Below are positions 45,621 through 55,725 of a stretch of 64,000 bases of DNA, in pieces. Position numbers and translations under genes: made by a program. The stretch is from Tetragonia tetragonoides (taxonomy: Eukaryota; Streptophyta; Magnoliopsida; Caryophyllales; Aizoaceae): contig CM076145.1 in NCBI GenBank assembly GCA_038025085.1, positions 12,993,000 to 13,056,999 of the forward strand, given 5' to 3'. Numbering within the stretch: position 1 is the stretch's first letter; the number at the start of each line of letters is the position of its first letter. Below the pieces are notes generated by a model, which saw nothing but the letters and a program-made list of their open reading frames with translations, searched no databases and had not been told where the DNA came from.

Positions 45621-46660
45621 AAAGAAAAAACGCTTCGGCTACCACATCTATCCCTCAACCAACGTAGCGAAGAAAGAGCGACACGAATAGAAGCACGAGC
45701 ATAGGTCATTCAGACACTCATAATGGGAATACAAGACTTTCATTCAAAATAATTGAAGAGTACAAGCTATTACAAAATGACTACATGTCAAGCTAACAGC
45801 TAAGCAAGAAAAAAGCTTAAAGACCTAAAGCTTCACGCTTGTGCTTGATCTCCTGCTCCAAGGCTTGCTGCTTCTGAACCAAGGAACGATGGAGTGCTCT
45901 CCCCTCGTCAATGGCAAGAGTCCTATTCTCGACTACTCACCTCGCTTCATGAAGGTCCTTCATGTGTTGACCGATCCTCCAAGCCACCTGCACCTGTTTT
46001 TTCAACACATCCTTCCTAGCCCTCTCAGCTTGCTAGATCTCATGCATCAAGGCTTGCCGACGGGTCTCTTGAGCCTTACGAACCTGCTCAGCCTCTAACT
46101 ATTGGCAACACTCGTTTTGACCAGGGTCACCACGCTCGGGGCCCCTCACCCAAAAAGGATAGATATCTAGGCTAGGGTCGATCTTAATAGGTACTGGGGG
46201 AGGAGAGTCTGGGCGACTTCCCCCCTCACCAGGTAGCCTCACAGCCAGAGGCTGGACATCGACGCACTCCAGGATTCCTTGGGATTGAAGTCGCTGAAAC
46301 ACCATCCATATGTGGGTGCGATGATGCTCGGACAAAGAAGTGTCCTCGAAAGACGAACAATGTCAGGGACCTTCAACTTGGCCAGATTAGCATCACTGTA
46401 TTCATCAGGGTCGGTCGAAACCTCGGTATGAGGAAGTTCCGAAGGCCTACGATCGTGTGTTTTGCCCGACCCAGGTGTTTTTACAACACGTTTTCCCGAT
46501 CGAAGATGATATGTTCAGGATACTGCCTCAGTATCCACAGACGACTCATCACTAGAACCCGAAGAAATGAAAATAGTTGATGAAGACATTGTGAAGCTTT
46601 GGAATAATGATACCAATGAGCAAAACAAGCCTATTTATAAGCGGAAAATAAAGGACATGA
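45621..46660 (-). pseudogene. Second minus-strand ORF with its own TATA box, unknown product
   Basis: TATAAATA at 46639-46632 precedes an ATG at 46589 that opens MSSSTIFISSGSSDESSVDT and then meets a TGA. The frame resumes with a Lys/Arg-rich stretch and SELPHTEVSTDPDEYSDANL. A shifted frame at 46335-46099 gives HRTHIWMVFQRLQSQGILEC and PVPIKIDPSLDIYPFWVRGP. The acidic Ser-rich start and the following stretch do not match a family I know. The remaining part down to 45621 shows no clear coding. Confidence 0.35.
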
Positions 46661-46997
46661 ACAGTGACCTATGACAGTTGTCATACATGCACAATGACAC
46701 CTCAACGAGCAATAAATTATCAATGATTGAAGTTGGTAAAATTGCAATACAAAGCAAGTCGAGTTGTTCAAACATCGATGTTTTCATTAATCGACCCTCA
46801 AAAGCGATGGGAACACAAGCATTCTACAAAGAGGGTGACCAACCACCCTACAACCCCATAATCGGGGGAGGGGGGGGAAGCCTCAGATGCCCAGGCCTAT
46901 TACGCCTGTTCCTCCTCCTCCGGCCGTTTCTGGGCGACGATCTCTTCCATCTCCTTCAAGTCAGTGGCAATAGGAGCCTCGAGCTGGTCCGCCTCAG
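46661..46997. other. Non-coding gap between minus-strand ORFs
   Basis: No convincing gene. It contains a G-run (46867-46877) and the 3' end of the coiled-coil ORF on its right side. The plus-strand reading is not supported. Confidence 0.35.
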
Positions 46998-47990
46998 CTA
47001 GACGGGCAGGATCATTAGAGTTTCGGAAGTTTCGGATTTTGCCAAGGCCTCGACCACTGAAGCTCCCATATCGCCGGCCCCATAAACCCGAACCAAGGCG
47101 TCGACCCAAATTCTAGTCTGATGATCAACTTCCCCCTTCAAGTCGACCATTGCCCGATTTTCCTTTGTCTTCCATTGATCATCATCAGCCTTGGCACATT
47201 CGAGAAGCCCGGTAACTTGAGCGTTGGCTTTGTTAGCCTCCTCAAGCTTCTCTCTTAGCTCCTTAAGGGAACGTTCCCTCTCGATCAATAGCGATTTCCC
47301 CTCCTTGAGGTCGGCATGCGCCTTCTCTAGGTCGCCACGAAGCTCCAACAACTCAGCTTGGGCTTCCTCTCGAGCTTTAGACTCGAACTCAGCCTGCAAT
47401 TCCTGACGCTGAAAGACCGACTAACGCCTTTGGACCTCGTCGACCCTGATCGTCGCACATAGGAGGATGTCATCCTGAAAGAAGAAAACAAGAAGGGTTA
47501 ACACCCACAGAACCAGTCAAAGACAACCAAAGAAAAAAGTCACGAAGATACCTTCACCCGGCTTATGGCCATGCGCTTCAGGAGAGTCGTCACAGCATTA
47601 GTCGACCCCACCTCAGAAGACGTTTGCTCTATGTCTTGTTCAGGAAGAGATTGGGGTAGACGACCTGAGCAATCTTGGCCTGTGATCTTCATACTCTGAC
47701 ATTCCGCTATGACATTGCGTCCTTCAGGTGTGATCTTCATACTCAATCATTCAATCACCCCCCACGCCCGCAAATCGACCACACTTCCTCTTACCTCAAA
47801 GTACCTCATGTACAAATCAATTTCTAACTTTACCATCAGAGGGGTCTTCTCGGGTCGACCCCCCTGAGGTAGTTTACCTCTGTTCATGCTGTATTGGTTC
47901 GCTGGGTCGATTCGAAGAGTGGACAGTAATACCAACCCTCGTATCGAGATCTGAGCATCTTCCCAGTGTCCGACCCCCTCAAAATCGGGC
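46998..47990 (-). pseudogene. Spliced coiled-coil ORF, antisense extra ORF of a gypsy element
   Basis: The upstream frame (about 47980-47552) reads GVGHWEDAQISIRGLVLLST, then LMVKLEIDLYMRYFEVRGSV, a TGA at 47749, then to RMAISRVK. A 77-bp GT-AG intron follows (47551-47475). The second exon opens DDILLCATIRVDEVQRR, a TAG, and then a long heptad-rich helix: FESKAREEAQAELLELRGDL and ERERSLKELREKLEEANKAN. It ends QTRIWVDALVRVYGAGDMGA. A coiled-coil tail of this kind is frequent in extra ORFs of plant gypsy elements; its function is unknown. Two nonsense codons break it. Confidence 0.5.
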
Positions 47991-47994
47991 GAAA

Positions 47995-48200
47995 CACCAG
48001 CGGCCATGGTGCTGCAGCGCCCATGTCCCATGTCCCATATCCCAGCGCCCAATGTCCCATGTCCCAGCGCCCAATGTCCCATGTCCCTTGTCCCAGTGCC
48101 AATGTCCCATGTCCCAACGGCGATGGTGATGCAGCGCCCATATCCCATGTCCCAGCGCCTCAGCGCCCATGTCCCATGTCACAGCGCCTAGTGAGCACCC
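47995..48200. repeat. GTCCCA-rich minisatellite block 1
   Basis: Imperfect tandem words such as CCCATGTCCCAGCGCC and CCAATGTCCCATGTCCC. It heads the first array of 301-bp monomers. Reading frames stay open on both strands only because the word is short and free of stops; they are not genes. Confidence 0.85.
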
Positions 48201-49357
48201 ATGCCCATGTCACCGAGGGTCCTCTAGAGCCATGACAGACCCCCTCCCCCCCGAGAGAAGTTTGGGCAAAAATGGCGACCGGGCCCCAGGAATGCTATAG
48301 GCGACGTGTTCTGGGCCTCCGGAAGCAAACTTTTCGACTTTAATATTTTTTCCTCATATCGCACGGGACACCCATAGGGGACATGGGAGGCCCCCAGGGT
48401 CGGTTATGGAGTCGCTGATCGGCTTGTGAGGGCGGTATTACGCGATGCCAATGTTAGGGCCCGAAGATGGGCGACAGGGTGATATGGAGTTCGGGGATCA
48501 GGATGACCCTCCCGGGGCATCGAGGGACCCATAGGGCCATGATAGATCCCCTGAAAAAAATTTGGGCGAAAACGGCAACCAGGCCCTGGGAATGCTATAG
48601 GACACGTGTTCTGGGCCTCCGGAAGCAAACTTTTCGACTTTAATTTTTTGGCCCCATATCGCACGGGAGACCCATAGGGGGACATGGGAGGCCCCAAGGG
48701 TCGGTTATTTGGTCCTTCATAGGCTTGTAAGGGCGGTTTTACGCGATGCCAATAATGGGGCCCTAATACGGGCGACATGTGTGATATCGGAGTTCGGGTA
48801 TCAGGGTGACCCTCCCGAGGCACCGAGGGTCCCCTAGGGCCATGATAGACCCCCCCAAAAAATTTGGGCAAAAACGGCAACCGGGCCACGCGAATGCTAA
48901 ATGCGACGTGTTCTAGGCATCCGGAAGAAATCTTTTTTACAATAATATTTTCACCCCATATGGCACGGGAGACCCACAGGGGACATGGGAGGCCCCCGGG
49001 TCGGTTATTGGGTCCCTGATAGGCTTGTAAGGGCTATTTTACGCGATGCCAATGTTAGGGCCCAAATACGAGCGGCACGTGTGATATCGGAGTTCGGGGA
49101 TAAGGATGACCCTCCCAAGCACCAAGGGTCCTCGAGGGTCATGATAGCCCCCCCCCCAATGTTTTTTAGGGAGAAATCGGCAACCATGCCCCAGGAATGC
49201 TATAGGACACGTGTTCTGGGCCTCCGGAAGCAAACTTTACGACGTTAATATTTTCGCCCCATATCGCACGGGAGAGCCATAAGGGACATAGGAAACCCCC
49301 AGGTCGGTTACTCGGTCCCTGATAGGCTTGTAAGGGAGGTTTTACGCGATGCCAATG
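48201..49357. repeat. 301-bp satellite monomers, array 1 left part
   Basis: Monomers share GCGATGCCAATGTTAGGGCC, ATATCGGAGTTCGGGGATCA, GACACGTGTTCTGGGCCTCC and ATATCGCACGGGAGACCCAT. The landmark GATGCCAAT falls at 48443, 48746, 49046 and 49348, a period of 300-303 bp. The array is interrupted at 49358 by L1 DNA and resumes at 52300. It is GC-rich compared with the spacers. No protein is encoded. Confidence 0.9.
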
Positions 49358-50377
49358 TTTTTTTTTTTTTTTTGGTGCAAATCAGAACTTGTATTATTAC
49401 TTGCTGTAATGTAACAAGATCACAGCCCACAGGCAATGTAAATACAAGGCCACCTACTAGGTAGGATTCCTTAGGATCTACATCATTTTACAACCAAACA
49501 GACCTTACATTACTGGACCAGCACACGACACACAGTGGCTCCTCATAACTGAGTCAGAAGACGAGCATTTCCTACTCACAGTAGCTACACAAACATAAAT
49601 AAAGATAACATATTACAGAAACCTTATCCAATTCTTATCCTTGCTGTTAATCTTTCTCTTGCTGCTGCATTGCTGTACTCTGATTCTGACTACCTGCTGA
49701 ATCTGCTGCATGATCTGCGATAGTGGCATTCTGCTTCCCTCAAAATGCTGAATATTCCTGCATCTCCATATCCAGTAACCTGCTGCTGCAAGTCCTGCTG
49801 CATATACTTCCTTTCTGAATCTTGAATACTTTTGCCTGCTTATCCAGTTGAGCATGCCCTGAACTGTATTTGCTTTTGCTGACATCTGCAGCCAACCCCT
49901 TAGCCGATCCATAACCTCTGTGGACACCCTACAGTTGAAAAACAGGTGATTGTGGTCTTCTGGTGTCAGCTTGCACAGGTGACACATAGCATTTCCATTC
50001 AAGAACCCCATTTTCTGCATCCTGTCTTTAGTTAGCAGTCTGCCCATTTGAATCAGCCACAGGCAGAAGCTTTGTCTAGGCATAGAGATCTTCCCCCAAA
50101 TCAAATCAGCATGTCTGTACTTTGGCATTTCTCCTGTTAATACTCTGTATCCACTTGCTGCTGAATATATCCCATCAGGTGCACCCTTCCACACTCCTCT
50201 AGCTGTATATTGATCATGGAAATGGCTTTTGATTTTATTAAGCTTTTTCCAGTACCAACTGGATCCCCACACAGGAACATAGTTCCAGAATTTTCTCCTT
50301 TCAAATAAACCCCACTTATCCATTTTACCCACACTGTATCTTTTTTGGTGGCTAAATCCCAAATATGCTTCCCATTT
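49358..50377 (-). mobile_element. L1 LINE 3' fragment (zf-RVT end of ORF2)
   Basis: On the minus strand, a 5'-truncated LINE ends in a 16-A tail, seen as T16 at 49358-49373. The coding part (50377-49613) includes WNYVPVWGSSWYWKKLNKIK, then MPRQSFCLWLIQMGRLLTKD and CHLCKLTPEDHNHLFFNCRV. This is the reverse-transcriptase zinc-binding domain at the C-terminus of plant L1 ORF2. It is open to the stop at 49613. The upstream RT and endonuclease are absent, as in most 5'-truncated insertions. Just to its right is a second L1. Confidence 0.85.
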
Positions 50378-50387
50378 AGGGCCAATG

Positions 50388-52319
50388 TTTTTTTTTTGGT
50401 GCAAGTCAGAAATTGTGTTATTGCTAGCTGTAATGTTACACAGATTACAGTCCATAGGTAATGCAAATCCAAGGCCACCTACTAGGTAGGGTTCCTCTTC
50501 CTCTGCATCCCTTTTTTCCTTACAACCCTACATTCCTGGGGGCACTTACTACATGCAGTGGTTCCCCATATCTGATTACAAATACAAAATACAAAAAACA
50601 TTCCTGTCTTACAGCAAAAAACAAAAACTTAATAATCTAAATTATTACAGAATTTCTATCCTTTTTTTCCACTCAAGCTGCTTCTTCCTGCTTCTGCTTT
50701 GCTTCCACTCTCAACCTCTGAATCCTCTGCTGGGGCAATCTTCCAGAGTTGATTCATCCTCCTTTTTTTTCTGCAACAACACCCTGCTGATTTCCTGTAT
50801 ACTCTATTGGTTCCTGTTACCTGATTCAGAGTCTAGCTACATCAACCTGCTTCTGATTCCCTTCTTAAACATGTGTGTATCTCCTTCTGAATGTCAGGTT
50901 CTGTACTGTCTCTGGGCTGTTGCTTGTCCTGTGCTTCACCTTCATTCTGCAGTGCTGCAAAGGGGTTTTGTGTCTGTGGCTTGTCCTGCTGTTGTTGCTG
51001 AATTTGCCTGTAAATACCCCTTCCAGCTCTTGCTCCTCTACCTGCATTATTCATTCTTCCTCTCCCCCCCCAACATTCTGCCATTGCTGTGCCCTAGTGT
51101 TTTCCTGTTGGCCAGGTTGCTTCTGTACTGGTACTGCAATCTGTGTTGGTATCACAGTTGCTGCAGCAACTTTCTTCCTGCATTCTGCCTCACAGTGCCC
51201 ATATTGCTTGCAGTGGGTGCATAGGACAGGCTTCCAGTCATATTCCACTGCCTGTTCTACAACATTTCCCTTCTCATTCCTGTAGTGCACCTTATTGGGG
51301 TAAGCAGCTCCAATTTCAACTTCAATCATCACCCTGGCAAACTGGATTCCAACTTTAAGCTCTGTGTTTCTATCTGCCATCATTGGCCTTCCTACAAGGC
51401 TTCCTATCTTACTTAATCCCATTGCATTCCTGTACTTCACATTAAGTCCCGGGAATTTTACCCAAATTGGCACCGAGGTCAATTCCTCTTTTTCATAATC
51501 TATATTTTCAGACCATGCCCTAACAATCATGGGCTTATTGTCAAAGTGGTAAACCCCCTCTTGTAGCACTGCATCTATCTGTTCTAGGGAGTGAAACCTG
51601 ACCAAAACCAACCCATTTTTCATCATGGCAATTTTATTCATCCCTCTCTTTGCCCAGATTCTTCGAAGAAAACCACTTAGAACATTAATTGGGGGCCTTG
51701 CTCCCATTACATAACAGACCACTGCTTGATTCCAGTAGTTTATTTCAGATTCAATGTCACTAAAATTAATTTCACCCACCGGTTCCCCTTCATGCAATTT
51801 AGGAGCAATGAAATCTAATTTAAACCCCGCATTCTTTAATTTGGAAATGTCAAATTTTTTCCAAGCTGAGTTGTTACCTGCAGTTGCGAATTCCTGTTGC
51901 TTTGGTTGTTCAGGCTCTTCATCCTCATCTTCAGACGCGAACTGGGTTCGTGCTTTCTCCTTCATCTTAGACAGCCAGAAATCAATTTTTTCCTGCGCTA
52001 ATTCCATTTGTTTAATTGTTTTTGTTTGCGCCTCAGGTGTCATCACATCTGGATCCTCCAATTCTTCTGTTAAATTCCGCATAACAAAATCTAGGTTTTC
52101 ATGGTTTTCGCTCGTTCTTTGTCTTTGAGACAGGTTTTTTGTGGGACATGGTGGAGCTTCTGAGTTTCCCGCATCCCCGTCTTGAACCCCCTTCCCTTTT
52201 TTTGCTTTCCCGTTCTTCCCCATTTGAACTCAGTGCTTTGTTAATGGCTAACAGGCGCTGTCGAGCAGAGAGCATTTTAGAGAGAGAATGGCTAACGCTG
52301 CGATGCCAATGTTTTTTTT
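50388..52319 (-). mobile_element. L1 LINE containing ORF1 but no ORF2
   Basis: The poly-A tail (T10 at 50388-50397) and a 3' UTR homologous to the neighbouring L1 lie at the left, and ORF1 lies at the right. Between them are only about 300 bp instead of a ~4-kb ORF2. The 3' UTR similarity (GGTGCAA, then AAGGCCACCTACTAGGTAGG) shows both belong to one family. The word GCGATGCCAATG plus T8 occurs at 49346-49365 and 52300-52319, and AGGGCCAATGTT occurs at 50378-50389 and 52320-52331. These are the target duplications. Confidence 0.8.
50842..52223 (-). CDS. L1 ORF1 (DUF4283 and zinc knuckle)
   Basis: A 390-codon frame at 52223-51051 starts MGKNGKAKKGKGVQDGDAGN. An acidic helix lies in the first 120 residues. 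DUF4283 spans about residues 150-310: EINYWNQAVVCYVMGARPPI, GLVLVRFHSLEQIDAVLQEG and SVPIWVKFPGLNVKYRNAMG. The zinc knuckle CTHCKQYGHCEAEC starts near residue 335. The frame ends at a run of eight G at about 51062-51069. One base of slippage there continues into an RG- and Gln-rich tail (RGRMNNAGRGARAGRGIYRQ) down to 50842. ORF1 is an RNA-binding protein of the LINE particle. It is the longest undisturbed frame here apart from the Tekay pol. Confidence 0.8.
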
Positions 52320-53209
52320 AGGGCCAATGTTAGGGCCCAAATACGGGCGACATGGGTGATATCGGAGTTCGGGGATCAGGGTGCTCCTCCCGGGGCACCG
52401 AGGGACCTCTAGGGCCATAGTACACCGCCCGAAAAACTTTTGGGCGAAAACAGCGACCGAGGCCCTGGAATGCTATAGGACACGTGTTCTGGGCCTTTGG
52501 AAGCAAACTTTTCGACGTTGATATTTTTTCCCCATATCGCACGGAAGACCCAAAGGGGACATGGGAGGCCCCAGGGTCGGTTATTGGGTTACTGTTAGGC
52601 TTGTAAGGGCGATTTTACGCGATGCCAATGTTAGGGCCCGAATACGGGCGGCATGTGTGATATCGGAGTTCGGGGATCAGGGCGACGTGTTTTGGGCCTC
52701 CGGAAGCAAACTTTTCAACGTTAATATTTTTGTCCATATCGCACGAGAGACCCATAGGCGACATGGAAGGCCCCCTGGGTCGGTTTTGGGTCTCTAATAG
52801 GCTTGTAAGGGAGGTTTTACGCGATGCCAATGTTAGGGCCCGAATACAGGCGGCATGTGTGATATCGGAGTTCAGGGATAAGGATGACCCTCCCTGGACA
52901 CCTAGGATCCTCTAGGGTCATGATAGACCCTCCGAAATGTTTTTGACAAAAACGGCAACTGGGCCTTGGGAATGCTATAGGACATGTGTTCTGGGCCTCC
53001 GGAAGCAAACTTTTCGACGTTAATATTTTCGCCCCATATCACACGGGAGACTTATAGGGGACATGGGAGGCCCCCAGAGTCGAATATTGGGTCCTGATAG
53101 GCTTGTATGGGCGGTTTTACGTGATACCAATGTAAGGGTCGGAATACCGGCGGCATGGGTGATATCGGAGTTCAGGGATAAGGATGACACTCCTGGAGCG
53201 CCTAGGGTC
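52300..53209. repeat. 301-bp satellite monomers, array 1 right part
   Basis: Array 1 continues after the L1 insertions. GATGCCAAT landmarks fall at 52620, 52822 and 53124; the 202-bp step marks a monomer that lost about 100 bp. Sequence and order match the canonical monomers left of the L1s. Confidence 0.9.
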
Positions 53210-53480
53210 CTCTAGGGTCATGATAGACCCCTAGGAGATGTTTGGGCAAAAATGACACCTGGGCCCCGGGAAGCCGAAAATGAAAGGATATAATCCACGT
53301 TTTTTTGGCTTCCGAGAGGCTCCGGACAGTAGGTGTATATTTTCACACCATATCGCACGGGACATCCCTAAGGGACATGGGAGGCTCTCGGGGTCGGTTA
53401 TCATGTCCATGATAGGCTTGTAAGGGCATTTTTTCGGGACAATATAAGGGCCGGAACACCAAAAGTATGGGTGAGGGCTG
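53210..53480. repeat. Divergent terminal monomer, copy 1
   Basis: A distinct variant with AGATGTTTGGGCAAAAATGA, GGATATAATCCACGTTTTTT, GGCTTCCGAGAGGCTCC and ACACCAAAAG..ATGGGTG. The same variant ends arrays at 57200-57500 and 61115-61400. It always precedes the AT-rich spacer, beginning TACCCGAGTGAGGTCTCAAA. Confidence 0.85.
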
Positions 53481-54600
53481 AAATTTCCTACCCGAGTGAG
53501 GTCTCAAAATTATTTTAAAAATTAAAGTGAGGTCTCAAAAATATTTCCCAATATTTCTGTTTATTTCCTATTTTGTGTAAAAATCTAAAAAAATATATTT
53601 TTCCGTAACTTAATAATATACTTGAAAACTTTGAGGTGAAACTTTTGGAAAATAGTTATCCAAACTCTCAAAAACCCCAGTATGAAAGTTATGCACTAGA
53701 CATGTCTACTCCTGTCAGAACCACTAAATTTATTGTCTTAATTGAATATATTTCCTTATTTGAATTATGTGATTACTTTTTTCCATTAATTCAGAACTGC
53801 AGAACACGTGGATTGAACATCGTAATTAGAGGAAAGATATTCATTTTAGCCCGTTTAAATTAAGTCAGTTTGTACTCATACGACTTACTATTTCTTGTAT
53901 CAAACTTTCATGTTTCTAATCTTCCATATTTATTTATTTTTTCTCTTACAAGTACACTGGTATCGGGGTACGTACAAAATAGTACTTCGAGAAGGTGTTT
54001 CATGTTTCTAGGGACTTGATCCTGCAAACATCTCACACCTAGAATATCAACTACGCCACCAAGACAACACACATATTGGTGTGAAACTATGCTAATAAAC
54101 TACACTACTCTTGTAGTAGTTTTTCCAACTACACTTGTAGTAGTTTCGAAATAGTTTGTAGATACTGATGTCTAATGTAACAAACACTTGTCCTCATAAT
54201 ATTGGTGTTATTTTTCTTTTTGATTAAGTATATGATATTATGTATAATTACGGAATTACCCTTATTACCTTCATTCCATTATACCACGCACATACCTCCG
54301 AAAACTTTCTTCATCCGATATTGATATGTGGATAAATGTAGATAGATACACCAATAACACATGTGAATTTGAGAAGTAATTCAGAAGGACAAAACTACCC
54401 TCAACTGAGTAGATTTACCAAACTACCCTAAAAAACTTTAATGCCTAAAATAAGTGGTCTAGAGGGGTTTTTTTGGGGAAATATTGCGCCAGGTGCCCTA
54501 CGTATGAAGAAGGAAAGAGGCTAAATCATACGGGCTAAGTATGAAAAAGTCCCAAGTATAAAGATATCAAAATGTCCATGCCCGTGCTAGGAAGAAGATC
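53481..54600. repeat. AT-rich spacer, copy 1
   Basis: About 1.1 kb, low in GC, with no gene. Landmarks are GAGGTCTCAAAAATATTTCC, CCAAACTCTCAAAAACCCC, CATGTCTACTCCTG, CAAGTACACTGGTA, and a pair of CTACACTTGTAGTAGTTT inverted words. It ends in TGGTCTAGAGG and ACGTATGAAGAAGG just before the next minisatellite. Copies lie at 57501-58330, 59345-60538 and 61401-62205. Confidence 0.85.
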
Positions 54601-54850
54601 CCATGACGCGGCATGTCCCAGCGCCTATGTCCCATGACATGGTGCTGTAGCGGCATGTCCCAGCGCCTATGTCCCATGGTGTTGCTGCGCCCATGTCCCA
54701 TGTCCCATGGTGGTGCAGCGCCCATGTCCCATGTCCCAGCGGCCATGGTGCCGCCGCGCCCATATCCCAGCGCCCATGTCCCATGTCGCAGCGCCCAGTG
54801 AGCGCTCATGTCCCATGTCACATGCCCAGTGAGCACCCATGCTCATGTCA
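54601..54850. repeat. GTCCCA-rich minisatellite block 2
   Basis: The same short words as block 1, here entered through GACGCGGCATGTCCCAGCGC, the phrase that also opens blocks 3 and 4. Confidence 0.85.
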
Positions 54851-55262
54851 CCGAGGGTGCTCTAGGGCCATAATTGACCCCCCCAAGAGAAGTTTGGGCG
54901 AAAATGGCAACCGGGCCCCTGGATTGCTATAGGCGACGTGTTTTGGGCCTCCGGAAGCAAACATTTCGATGTTCATATTTTCGCCTCATATCGCACGGGA
55001 CACCCATAGGGGACATGGGAGCCCCTTCAGGGTCGGTTATTGGGTCGCTGAAAGGCTTGTAAGGGCAGTTTTGTGCGATGCCAATGTTAGGACCCGAATA
55101 CAGACGACAAGGGTGATATTGGAGTTTGGGGATCAGGGTGCCCTCCGGGGCACCGAGGGACCCCTAGGGCCATGCTAGACCCCCTAAAAATTTTTTGGTA
55201 GGAAACGGCAACGAGGCCCCGGGAATGCTATTAAGACACATGTTGTGGGCCTCCGGAAGCAA
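54851..55262. repeat. Satellite monomers, array 2 (short)
   Basis: About one and a third canonical monomers (GCGATGCCAATGTTAGGACC at 55075). It is cut off at 55262 after GGAAGCAAATTTCC, without the divergent terminal monomer. A 50-bp piece of spacer (AATAGTTTGTAGATACTGAT) follows at 55267 and leads straight to minisatellite block 3. This is probably a deleted version of a full unit. Confidence 0.8.
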
Positions 55263-55725
55263 ATTTCCTAATAGTTTGTAGATACTGATGTCTAATGTAA
55301 CAAGGGACCCCTAGAAAGAAGTTCCCATGACGCGGCATGTCCCAGCGCTTATGTCCCATGACATGGTGTTCCAACGCCCATGTCATGTCCCATGACATGG
55401 TGCTGCAGCGCCTTGTCCCATGGTGCTGCAGCGCCCATGTCACATCTCCCATGGTGGTGGAGCGCCCATGTCCCATGTCCCATGGTGTTGCAGCGCCCAT
55501 GTCCCATGTCCCAGCGCCAAATGTTCCATGTCCCTTGTCCCAGCGCCAATGTCTCATGTCCCGGCGGCCATGTCCCAGCGCCCAATGTCCCATGTCCTTT
55601 GTCCCAGCGCCAATGTCCCCATTCCCAGCGGCCATGCTGCTGCAGCGCCCATGTCCCATGTCCCAGCGCCCACTGAGCGCCAATGTCCCATCTCACAGCG
55701 CCTAGAGAGCACCAATGCCCATGTC
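55263..55725. repeat. Spacer scrap and GTCCCA-rich minisatellite block 3
   Basis: Bases 55267-55302 match the spacer; GACGCGGCATGTCCCAGCGC at 55329 starts the largest minisatellite block. Several overlapping readings run 90-150 codons on both strands because the short word has no stops. Confidence 0.85.

Noticed and set aside
47979..48235. Overlapping reading frames of 60-130 codons on both strands with GHGTWALGHGT-like repeats
   Set aside because: They lie in the GTCCCA minisatellite. The short word lacks stops in several frames, so open length carries no coding meaning. The same holds at 54567-54932, 55231-55749 and 60407-60778.
50553..51285. Plus-strand hydrophobic frame that looks like a multi-pass membrane protein
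   Set aside because: It is the antisense shadow of the L1 ORF1 tail and its T-rich 3' UTR.
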